Shown here piece after piece: positions 30,577-38,709 of a DNA stretch of 64,000 bases. Position 1 is the stretch's first letter; every line of letters starts with the position of its first letter. This DNA comes from Candidatus Solibacter usitatus. Its GTDB lineage: Bacteria; Acidobacteriota; Terriglobia; Bryobacterales; Bryobacteraceae. Below the pieces are notes generated by a model, which worked only from the letters and a program-made list of their open reading frames with translations, ran no database searches and was not told the origin of the DNA. Made by a program: the position numbers and the translations under genes. The stretch lies in contig JACRBC010000055.1 of NCBI GenBank assembly GCA_016213245.1, positions 19,265 through 83,264 of the forward strand. Reading direction: 5' to 3'.

Positions 30577-31227
30577 CTACGCGCTCAATGTCACCGCTGT
30601 CTTGACGCCGATCGCCTCAAGTATCTCCTGCAGCCTCCCGATCGCCACCGTCTGGTACTCACTCTCCTCATAACGGCTGATCACTTGCTTGCTCACTCCC
30701 AGCCGGTGCGCCAATTCCGTTTGCGACAGTCCCCTGGCGATGCGGATCTTTACGATGAACGGCGCGGCCTGGTCCAGCCGCTCAACGGGCGGCAGTGACA
30801 GTTCGCCGGACTTGAGTTGATCGTACTCGCGCAGTTCGTCTTCGAGTTGCCGGATCATGCCCTCGTAGCTGCCTCGAACCGCCGCCGATCGCTTCCCGGC
30901 CATCTCCTCATCCGCCTTGGCCAGCGCCCGCCGAAAGCCCGCTACCTGAACACCCACGTCCGGCCGGGCCTGCATCGCGGGATGGATGAAAAACGCAAGG
31001 CCGTGGCCGGCCCACATCCGCCACTTCCACTTCCGTACCCGCGGTACCAGGATCGGTTCGAAGTCGATCCAATACGGATCAAGGCGATCATAGACGCCCG
31101 CGTCCGGCTCCACCCAATAACCGTCCACATCGCCCGGACCAGGTTTCTCCGTACAGAAGCTCCCGTCGATGTAGATCTCCGCGACGCGGCGGCCAGCAAG
31201 GCCGCCGTGGCTACCTTCTGGTACCAC
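30577..31227 (-). CDS. Fusion of DUF6932-like (nucleotidyltransferase-like) domain with XRE-family helix-turn-helix; GTG start, N-terminus possibly truncated
   Basis: EIYIDGSFCTEKPGPGDVDGYWVEPDAGVYDRLDPYWIDFEP followed by coiled region and RIARGLSQTELAHRLGVSKQVISRYEESEYQTVAIGRLQEILEAIG. Confidence 0.65.
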   Translation of the reverse strand: MVPEGSHGGLAGRRVAEIYIDGSFCTEKPGPGDVDGYWVEPDAGVYDRLDPYWIDFEPILVPRVRKWKWRMWAGHGLAFFIHPAMQARPDVGVQVAGFRRALAKADEEMAGKRSAAVRGSYEGMIRQLEDELREYDQLKSGELSLPPVERLDQAAPFIVKIRIARGLSQTELAHRLGVSKQVISRYEESEYQTVAIGRLQEILEAIGVKTAVTLSA

Positions 31228-31230
31228 CGC

Positions 31231-32376
31231 ATGGCGCAGAACGGGATACTATGGATTCAGTCCCCGCAGTGGAGGAGAACTGGAGTGGGCGCTTTCCAAG
31301 CGGCGGCTGCCGTGGTCACGCCGGCCGATGCACCCGGCATGATTGTTTGGCAGGCCAGCGACGGCCGCGCGCGCATCGAGTTCACGCGCGCCGTGCTGGA
31401 GCGCGTCCGCTTTGAGTGCTCTCGCGCCATGAATGGGCTGGGCTCCACCGGCATCGGCGGCGTCCTGCTCGGCTCCCGGGCAGGTAACTCGTTTCGCGTG
31501 CTCGATTGGAAACCCATCGCCTGCGATCACTCCCGCGGCCCGGCGTTCCTCCTCTCCGCCCGCGATGCGGCCGGCCTGGCCGCTTTCCTGGAAGGCATGG
31601 AGGCTCACTCCGGCCAGGCGATCCTCGGCTGGTTTGTCTCCCACACCCGGCAGGGGCTGGCACTGACCCCGGAGGAAGAGCAACTGCACTCGCGCTACTT
31701 CCCGTCCGGCTCCTTCGCGATCGTCGTCACGCCCGACCGGCTTGGGAACATGCTCTGCGCCGTGCACCTGCAGGGCTTCGCCGCCCCGGCGTTCGACGTC
31801 GTCCCCCTGCCGGGGAAGGCCCGTGAGCCCGGGCAGCGGCGGGCGAGGAAATCCGCCCCAGACAGGCCCGCCCCCGCCGCCGCGGCCCCCGCAGCCCCCA
31901 CCGGCCCCGCGCCCCGCCGGCCCGCCCGGCGCTGGCCGCTCTGGGTGGCCGCGTCGCTCGCCGCCGTCGGCCTGGGCGTCGCCGCCGTGGTGGCCTACAC
32001 CCGGCGCGCGCCCGAAAAGACCGCCGCTGTGCAGGCTGTCGCCCCCATCCAGATGCTCTCCCTGCACGCCGGCCCGCGCGACGGCCGGTTCGTCATCTCC
32101 TGGAACGGCGAGGCCGACGCCATCCTTTACGCGTCCCGCGTTACCGTCATCATCCGGGACGGCGACAAGACCGTCCGCCGCAACCTGTCGCGCCGCGACG
32201 CGCGCTCCGGCATCCAGTTCTACCACCCGGAATCCGGCAGAATCGACGTGACCCTGCTACTGAAAGCCGGCAACGGCCAGGAGTTTCAGGAGTCCACCCG
32301 CTACTCCCGGCCCGCCGGCCCGGCCGCCGAACTTCTCCGTGTCACGCCCGACATGCTCCCGCCCGCCGGCAACTGA
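31231..32376 (+). CDS. Degenerate JAMM/MPN-domain protein with single TM helix and C-terminal beta-sandwich-like domain; start uncertain (31231, 31285 or 31339)
   Basis: GGVLLGSR...AILGWFVSHTRQGLALTPEEE has JAMM spacing but substituted His/Ser/Asp; TM helix WPLWVAASLAAVGLGVAAVVAY; Pro/Ala linker before TM. Confidence 0.6.
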   Translation: MAQNGILWIQSPQWRRTGVGAFQAAAAVVTPADAPGMIVWQASDGRARIEFTRAVLERVRFECSRAMNGLGSTGIGGVLLGSRAGNSFRVLDWKPIACDHSRGPAFLLSARDAAGLAAFLEGMEAHSGQAILGWFVSHTRQGLALTPEEEQLHSRYFPSGSFAIVVTPDRLGNMLCAVHLQGFAAPAFDVVPLPGKAREPGQRRARKSAPDRPAPAAAAPAAPTGPAPRRPARRWPLWVAASLAAVGLGVAAVVAYTRRAPEKTAAVQAVAPIQMLSLHAGPRDGRFVISWNGEADAILYASRVTVIIRDGDKTVRRNLSRRDARSGIQFYHPESGRIDVTLLLKAGNGQEFQESTRYSRPAGPAAELLRVTPDMLPPAGN

Positions 32377-32471
32377 CCGGCTCGAATAGTTTGCATTTGT
32401 AAAACCCGGTTCATGCGCCGCCTGTCGTATCATCAGACTTGACCGCACAACCGGTACCAGCGAAAAGACCT

Positions 32472-33140
32472 ATGAAAACCCTCTCCTCGATCGTTGCCTT
32501 GCTTGCCCTCACCTTGCCCGCCTTTGCCGGCGGCGTGGCCGGCAAGTGGAAGATGTCGGCCAATGCGCCCGACGGGAACACCTACAAGTTCGACCTCGTC
32601 GTGAAGGACGACGCCGGCAAGCTCAGCGCGTCGCTCAACTCCGAGCGCGGCAGCATGCCGCTGAAGGACGTCGCGCTGAACGGCGACGACTTCACCTTCA
32701 AGCTCAGCCTGGATATGGGGGACCTGCCGTTCAAGCTCAAGCTCGACGGCGACGCCCTGAAGGGCTCCGTGACCACGCCCGACGGCGCTACCGGCGCCGT
32801 GTCGGCCACGCGCGACGACGCTGCCGCAGCGGCCCAGGCCGCACCCGTCAGCGCCACCGGCAAGTGGAAGATCGTCGCCCGGATCGGCGAGGACCGCGAG
32901 ATGCGCTACACGCTCGACCTGAAGCAGGACGGCGCGAAGCTGACCGGCGAGATCGGCAACGACGAGGGGCTCCTGCCCATCAGCGAAGGCAAAATCGACG
33001 GCGCGCAGATCAGCTTCAAGGTCGCCTCCGAGGACGGCGTCTACACCGTCACCGGGACGGTGAGCGTCAACGAGGTGAAGGGGACCTACAAGGCGCCCAA
33101 CGGCTCCGGCGGCGCCTTCACCGCCGCCAAGGCCATCTGA
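32472..33140 (+). CDS. Secreted hypothetical protein with two tandem ~90-aa repeats
   Basis: Signal peptide MKTLSSIVALLALTLPAFAG; repeat 1 begins GKWKMSANAPDGNTYKFDLVVKDDAGKLSASL, repeat 2 begins GKWKIVARIGEDREMRYTLDLKQDGAKLTGEI. Confidence 0.7.
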   Translation: MKTLSSIVALLALTLPAFAGGVAGKWKMSANAPDGNTYKFDLVVKDDAGKLSASLNSERGSMPLKDVALNGDDFTFKLSLDMGDLPFKLKLDGDALKGSVTTPDGATGAVSATRDDAAAAAQAAPVSATGKWKIVARIGEDREMRYTLDLKQDGAKLTGEIGNDEGLLPISEGKIDGAQISFKVASEDGVYTVTGTVSVNEVKGTYKAPNGSGGAFTAAKAI

Positions 33141-33155
33141 CGCGGGTTGGGGCGG

Positions 33156-33482
33156 CTATTCGGCCGCCTCGATGCGGTCCACCTTCAGCACGCCTGTCTT
33201 TTCGTACAGCACGCCGGTGACGCGCACTTTGCGCGCGGCATACTTCTCCGGCGTCTGCTGGTCGCTGAGGACGTACATCTTCCTGCCGTCCAGCAGCGCG
33301 TACTTCCATCGGCCGCCGCCGCTCTGGACGCACTCCCGGACGCACTTGCCGGCCGGAGTGATGCCCATGTGGGCGTGATCGGCGCCGCACATGGTGTCGG
33401 TGATGACGCCGGTGTATGTCCGCGCCGGCTGCTGGGCCAGCAGCGCCGCCGAAGCGGCCAGCGCCAATAGTGCGAGTTTCAT
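33156..33482 (-). CDS. DUF5818-like small secreted protein
   Basis: Signal peptide MKLALLALAASAALLAQ; YTGVITDTMCGADHAHMGITPAGKCVRECVQSGGGRWKYALLDGRKMYVLSDQ; 4-bp overlap with upstream gene. Confidence 0.65.
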   Translation of the reverse strand: MKLALLALAASAALLAQQPARTYTGVITDTMCGADHAHMGITPAGKCVRECVQSGGGRWKYALLDGRKMYVLSDQQTPEKYAARKVRVTGVLYEKTGVLKVDRIEAAE

Positions 33483-34198
33483 TGTGGATTCTCCTTGGTG
33501 GTTGAAATCAGCGACAGGCCGCGAGGCCGGTTGAGCCTCCGCCACAGCGCCTCATAGCGCGCCGGGTCCAGCGCCTGCTTGAGCTGGAAACTGAAAGTGC
33601 CGTCCTTCTCGAGCGAGTCCAGGGCGAAGTCGAACGGGCCGCTGCTGGAGACGTTGCGGATATCGGCGTCGCGCCATGTGCGCGACTCGCCGGTGACCGC
33701 GGTCTTGTACACGATACGCTCCGGAAAGACGGCCAGAACGCCTTCCGAGCCGCGGATGGCGCGCACGCGCTTCACCGGGACTCGCCACTCCGGCGTGCCG
33801 GAGAGATCTCCCAGGCGCGCGACGAAGCGCTGGTCCAGGTTCCCGCTGAGGGCCTTGTAGAGCGGCATCAGGTCCGGCTTGCCGTCAAGCGTGAAGTCGA
33901 AGGGCCGATCCTTGCCCGCCAGCGCCGGGCGGTCCTTGTAGGAGAGCAGGCGGATGAGGCGGCCGTCGGTGAGTTCCAATTGCTGGATGTCGTCGTAGCT
34001 CCACTGCAACTGGTGCTTTGTCTTCTTCCCGCCGATCTGCGAGAACGACACGCCCTCGGGCGAGAAGCGCAACATGCCGGCGCAGCCGCCGCGCCAGTGG
34101 TCGTGGCGCGCGGGGTACTCGAAGCCCGCCGCGCGCAGGCCGGCAGGCGCCAGGATCGCCATCAGGAAGATAGCTGTTTCTTTAACTCGAAGTTCCAT
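33479..34198 (-). CDS. Hypothetical exported protein at end of metal efflux operon
   Basis: Signal-like ETAIFLMAILAPAGLRAAG; overlaps cusA-like stop by 37 bp. Confidence 0.6.
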   Translation of the reverse strand: MELRVKETAIFLMAILAPAGLRAAGFEYPARHDHWRGGCAGMLRFSPEGVSFSQIGGKKTKHQLQWSYDDIQQLELTDGRLIRLLSYKDRPALAGKDRPFDFTLDGKPDLMPLYKALSGNLDQRFVARLGDLSGTPEWRVPVKRVRAIRGSEGVLAVFPERIVYKTAVTGESRTWRDADIRNVSSSGPFDFALDSLEKDGTFSFQLKQALDPARYEALWRRLNRPRGLSLISTTKENPQ

Positions 34199-37100
34199 TT
34201 CCACACCTCATAGATAGCCGGATAAACGAGCAGTTCGAGCGCGAAGGACGTAAAGATGCCGCCGACCATCGGCGCGGCGATGCGCTTCATCACGTCGGCT
34301 CCGGCGCCGGCGGACCACATGATGGGCGCCAGGCCCACGAACATCGTGGCTACGGTCATGAACTTGGGCCGGATGCGCTTCACCGCGCCGTGCAGGATGC
34401 ACACCTCCAGGTCGCGCTGGCTATTGAGCCGCCCATTCTTGCGGGCGTCCTCGTAGGCCAGGTCGAGGTACAGCAGCATGAAGACGCCGGTCTCGGCGTC
34501 GACGCCCAACAAGGCGATCAGGCCGACCCAGACGCCGATGCTCATGTTGTAGCCCAGCCAGTAGAGCAGCCAGATGGCGCCGACCGCGGAGAAGGGCACG
34601 GCCAGCAGGATGATGGAGGTCTTGGCCAGCGACTTCGTGTTCATGTAGAGCAGCACGACGATCAGGAACAGCGTCAGCGGCAGGACGAACTTCAGCCGCT
34701 CGCGCACGCGCTCCATGGCCTCGTACTGGCCGCTCCACTGCAACGAGTAGCCGGCGGGCAGCTTCATCTTGTCGCGCAGCAGGGCCTTGCCCTCGTCGAC
34801 ATAGCCGCCGATGTCGCGGTCGGTGATGTCCACGTAGACATAGCCGGTCAACATGCCGTTTTCGTCGCGCAGCATGGAGGGGCCGGAGGCCATCTTGACC
34901 TCCGCCAGTTGCGAAAGCGGCACCTGGACGGCGCCGTTCATGACGGGCACCAGCACGCGCTTCAGGCTGCCGACATCGGAGCGATAGTCGCGCTGGTAGC
35001 GGACGTTGACCGGGTAGCGCTCGCGGCCCTCGATGGTGGTGGTGACGTTGTCGCCGCCGATGGCCGACATCACCACCATCTGCGCGTCCTCGATGGAGAG
35101 GCCGTAGCGGGCCAGTTCCTCGCGCTTCCAGTCGAAGTCGAGGAAGTAACCGCCGCCGGTGCGCTCCGCAAAGACGCTGCGCGTGCCGCTGACGCCTTTC
35201 AGCAGACGCTCGATGCCGGTGCCGATGCGTTCGATCTCGTTGATGTCCGCCCCGTAGACCTTGATGCCCACCGGCGTGCGGATGCCGGTGGTGAGCATGT
35301 CGATGCGGGCCTTGATGGGCATGGTCCAGGCGTTGGAGACGCCGGGGATGGAGAGCCGGGCGTTCATCTCCTCCACCAGTTTTTCGGTGGTCAGCCCGGC
35401 GCGCCACTTCGTCTTGGGCTTGAGCAGGATGACCGTCTCGAACATGGAGAAGGGCGCCGGGTCGGTGGAAGTCTCCGCGCGGCCGGCCTTGCCGAAGACG
35501 CGGTCGACCTCCGGGAAGGACTTGATCAGCCGGTCCTGCAACTGCAAGAGCCGCTCGGCCTCGCCGACCGAGAGCCCGGGCATGGTGGTGGGCATGTAGA
35601 GCAGGGAGCCCTCGTCCAGCGGCGGCATGAACTCGCTGCCGAGCTGCCTGTAGATCGGAACGGTGACGGCCACCAGCGCCAGCGCCGCCAGAATGACGGC
35701 GTACTTCCAGCGCAGTGCGAGAGCGCAGATGGGCTCGTAGATCCAGATGAGCAGGCGGCTGACGGGGTGCTTCTCCTCGGCGTGGATCTTACCCACCAGC
35801 ACGGCGTTGGCCGTGCGGGCCAGCCAGCGGGGCCGGAACTCGAACTGCTTCATGTGGGTGAACAGCAGCCGCATGGCGGGGTCGAGCGTGATGGCCAGGA
35901 AGGCGGCCACGATCATGGTGAAGTTCTTGGTGTAGGCCAGCGGCTTGAAGAGCCGCCCCTCCTGGGCTTCCAGCGCCAGCACGGGCAGGAAGGAGACGGC
36001 GATGACCAGCAGGGCGAAGAAGCTGGGCCCGCCGACCTCCTTCACGGCGTCGATGACGACGCGGGTGTAGTCCTCCTTGCGGCCGCCGCGCTCCCACTCC
36101 TCGAGCTTCTTGTGCGTCTGCTCGACGACGACGATGGCGGCGTCCACCATGGCGCCGATGGCGATGGCGATTCCGCCCAGCGACATGATGTTGGAGGTGA
36201 GCCCCATGGCGCGCATGGGGATGAAGCTGATGATCACCGCCACCGGGATGGTGATGATGGGGATCAGCGCGCTGGGAATGTGCCAGAGGAAGATCAGGAT
36301 CACCACCGACACGATGGCCAGTTCCTCGAGCAGGGTGTGCTTGAGGTTGTCGATGGAGCGCAGGATCAGCTCGCTGCGGTCGTAGGTGGTGACGATCTGA
36401 ACGCCGGCCGGCAGCCCGGGCTTGATCTCCTCGATCCGCGCCTTGACGCGGTCGATCACCTTCAACGCATTCTCGCCCTGGCGCATGACGACGATGCCGG
36501 CGGCCATGTCGCCTTTGCCGTCCAGGTCGGTGACGCCGCGGCGGATGTCGGGACCGAGCGAGACGCGGCCGACGTCCTTCACGCGCACCGGGACGCCGTT
36601 GTCGCTGGCGGCCAGCACGATGCCCCCGATGTCGTCGACCGACTTGGCGTAGCCCCGGCCGCGGACCATGTACTCGGCTCCGGCGAACTCCACCAGCCGG
36701 CCGCCGGCGTCGTCGTTGCCCTTGCGCACGGCTTCGACCACGGTCCGCATGGGCAGGTTGTAGGAGCGCAGCTTGTTGGGGTCCACCTGGACCTGGTACT
36801 GGCGCACGAAGCCGCCCACCGGGGCCACCTCGGCCACGCCGGGGACGGACTTGAGGTGGTAGCGCAGATACCAGTCCTGGTAACTTCTGAGGTCGGCCAG
36901 CGAGTGCTTGCCGGTGGTGTCGACCAGGGCGTACTGGAAGACCCAGCCGAGGCCGGTGGCGTCGGGGCCGAGCTCGGTGTTCACGCCCTTGGGCAGCTTG
37001 GGGAGGACGCCGGAGAGGTATTCGAGCGTGCGCGAGCGGGCCCAGTAGATGTCTGTGCCCTCCTCGAAGATGACGTAGACGTAGGAGTAGCCGAAGTCGG

Positions 37101-37353
37101 AGAAGCCGCGGACGTCCTTTACCTTGGGCGCGCCGAGCATGGCGGTGACGATGGGGTAGGTGACCTGGTCCTCGACGATGTCGGGACTGCGGTCCCAACG
37201 CGAGTAGATGATCACCTGGGTGTCGCTCAAGTCGGGGATGGCGTCCAGCGGGACGTTCAGCATGGACCACCAGCCGCCGGCCACCGCCGAGGCGGTGAGC
37301 AGCAGCACGATGAGCCGGTTGCGGGCGCAGAACTCGATGATGCGTCCGATCAT
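34162..37353 (-). CDS. CusA/CzcA family heavy-metal efflux RND permease
   Basis: 1063 aa; MIGRIIEFCARNRLIVLLL, DLSDTQVIIYSRWDRSPDIVEDQVTYPI, ALIPIITIPVAVIISFIPM, MWSAGAGADVMKRIAAPMVGG. Confidence 0.95.
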   Translation of the reverse strand: MIGRIIEFCARNRLIVLLLTASAVAGGWWSMLNVPLDAIPDLSDTQVIIYSRWDRSPDIVEDQVTYPIVTAMLGAPKVKDVRGFSDFGYSYVYVIFEEGTDIYWARSRTLEYLSGVLPKLPKGVNTELGPDATGLGWVFQYALVDTTGKHSLADLRSYQDWYLRYHLKSVPGVAEVAPVGGFVRQYQVQVDPNKLRSYNLPMRTVVEAVRKGNDDAGGRLVEFAGAEYMVRGRGYAKSVDDIGGIVLAASDNGVPVRVKDVGRVSLGPDIRRGVTDLDGKGDMAAGIVVMRQGENALKVIDRVKARIEEIKPGLPAGVQIVTTYDRSELILRSIDNLKHTLLEELAIVSVVILIFLWHIPSALIPIITIPVAVIISFIPMRAMGLTSNIMSLGGIAIAIGAMVDAAIVVVEQTHKKLEEWERGGRKEDYTRVVIDAVKEVGGPSFFALLVIAVSFLPVLALEAQEGRLFKPLAYTKNFTMIVAAFLAITLDPAMRLLFTHMKQFEFRPRWLARTANAVLVGKIHAEEKHPVSRLLIWIYEPICALALRWKYAVILAALALVAVTVPIYRQLGSEFMPPLDEGSLLYMPTTMPGLSVGEAERLLQLQDRLIKSFPEVDRVFGKAGRAETSTDPAPFSMFETVILLKPKTKWRAGLTTEKLVEEMNARLSIPGVSNAWTMPIKARIDMLTTGIRTPVGIKVYGADINEIERIGTGIERLLKGVSGTRSVFAERTGGGYFLDFDWKREELARYGLSIEDAQMVVMSAIGGDNVTTTIEGRERYPVNVRYQRDYRSDVGSLKRVLVPVMNGAVQVPLSQLAEVKMASGPSMLRDENGMLTGYVYVDITDRDIGGYVDEGKALLRDKMKLPAGYSLQWSGQYEAMERVRERLKFVLPLTLFLIVVLLYMNTKSLAKTSIILLAVPFSAVGAIWLLYWLGYNMSIGVWVGLIALLGVDAETGVFMLLYLDLAYEDARKNGRLNSQRDLEVCILHGAVKRIRPKFMTVATMFVGLAPIMWSAGAGADVMKRIAAPMVGGIFTSFALELLVYPAIYEVWKWNFELKKQLSS

Positions 37354-38705
37354 TTGGCGCCGCTCCTCATGCGGCTCTCGCTGTCGATGAGGAAGGCGCC
37401 GCTGATGACGATGCGCTCGCCGGGCTTGAGGCCGGAGAGGATCTCGACGCGGCCGTCGTAGCGCTCGCCGGCCTCAACCTTGCGCGGTTCGAACTTGCCC
37501 TCGCCGAGGTCGATGTAGACCACCTGCATCTTGCCGGTGTCGATGACGGCGTCCTCGGGAACGGAGAGGCGTGCCGCGCCGCCGAGGGTGAACTCGACGT
37601 TCATGAACTGATCGGGGCGCAGGGCGAAATCGGGATTGTCGGCCTCCAGGCGGACCTTGAGGGTGCGGGTCTGCGAGTCGATCTGCGGCAGGATGTTGGT
37701 GACGCGGGCGCGGAACCTGCGGCCGGGAGCATGGGCGGGCTCCACCACCGCGGCCTGGCCGAGGCGGATCCGCGCGGCGTCGCTCTCGAAGATGTCGGCG
37801 ATGATCCAGACGTGGCTGAGGTCGGCCAGCGTGTAGAGGTCCATGTCGGGCTTAGCCATCTGGGAGGCGAAGGCCTTGCGCTCGATGACGAAGCCGGTTT
37901 CAGGGGAGGCGAGGGTGGTGGCGTGCAGCGGCTGGCCGGTCTTTTCGAGCTGCGCGATGGCGGCGGGCGTCATGCCCCAGTGGTGTTCCAGGCGCAGGCG
38001 GGCTGCGTCGGCCAGCGAGGAGTTGGAGTGCGAAACGCCCGGGACGGGGGAGTGGGCGAGGGTCTCCTTCGCCTTGAGGGCCAGCAGGTACTCCTGCTGG
38101 CTGGCGACGAGCTCGGGGCTATAGAGGGTGAGCAGCGGCTCGCCCTTCTGCACCAGGCGGCCGGTGAAGTCGACGTTCACCTTTTCGATCCAGCCTTCAA
38201 ACCGGGTCTGGACGCGGATGATGCGCGTCTCGTCGACCGCCACGCGGCCGGGGACGCGCAGGGCCTCGGTGGCCGGACGGACCTCGGCGAGGCCGGTCTT
38301 GAGGCCGATCCACTGGCGCTTTTCGGCGGGGATCATGACCAGGCCGGGGTTTGCCTGCTCGTAGATGGGCTGGAGTTCGTTGCCGGTCTCAGGGTTCAGG
38401 CCGGGCTTGTCGCTGCGATAGGCGGGCGAGCGCGGGTCCTGATAGTAGAGCACGCGGCCTTGCGGCTGAGGCGCGGCGGGGTTATCGTCGGGGACCATTC
38501 TCATGCCGCAGATGGGGCAGTCGCCGGGCTTGTCCGACTTGACGTGCGGGTGCATGGGGCAGTGGTAGCCGCGCTTCTCTGCGTGTTTTTCGGCGGAGCG
38601 CCAGCCGGGCGCGCCGGGTCCATACCAGCGGCCGTAGCCGTAACCGGCCACGAAACAGGCGGCGGCCAGGAGCAGGACGAGGAGGAGTGCGAAGGTCTTC
38701 TTCAT
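37350..38705 (-). CDS. CusB-type RND periplasmic adaptor with heavy-metal-binding YHCPMHP motif
   Basis: MKKTFALLLVLLLAAACF; YHCPMHPHVKSDKPGDCPICGMRMVP; membrane fusion protein features; ATGA overlap with cusA-like gene. Confidence 0.93.
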   Translation of the reverse strand: MKKTFALLLVLLLAAACFVAGYGYGRWYGPGAPGWRSAEKHAEKRGYHCPMHPHVKSDKPGDCPICGMRMVPDDNPAAPQPQGRVLYYQDPRSPAYRSDKPGLNPETGNELQPIYEQANPGLVMIPAEKRQWIGLKTGLAEVRPATEALRVPGRVAVDETRIIRVQTRFEGWIEKVNVDFTGRLVQKGEPLLTLYSPELVASQQEYLLALKAKETLAHSPVPGVSHSNSSLADAARLRLEHHWGMTPAAIAQLEKTGQPLHATTLASPETGFVIERKAFASQMAKPDMDLYTLADLSHVWIIADIFESDAARIRLGQAAVVEPAHAPGRRFRARVTNILPQIDSQTRTLKVRLEADNPDFALRPDQFMNVEFTLGGAARLSVPEDAVIDTGKMQVVYIDLGEGKFEPRKVEAGERYDGRVEILSGLKPGERIVISGAFLIDSESRMRSGAK

Positions 38706-38709
38706 GGCG

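Noticed and set aside
34390-37461. 1023-aa plus-strand ORF opposite the cusA-like gene
   Set aside because: Antisense shadow ORF; low-complexity Asp/Gly/His/Val composition typical of the reverse frame of a GC-rich gene, while the minus strand encodes a clear RND permease.
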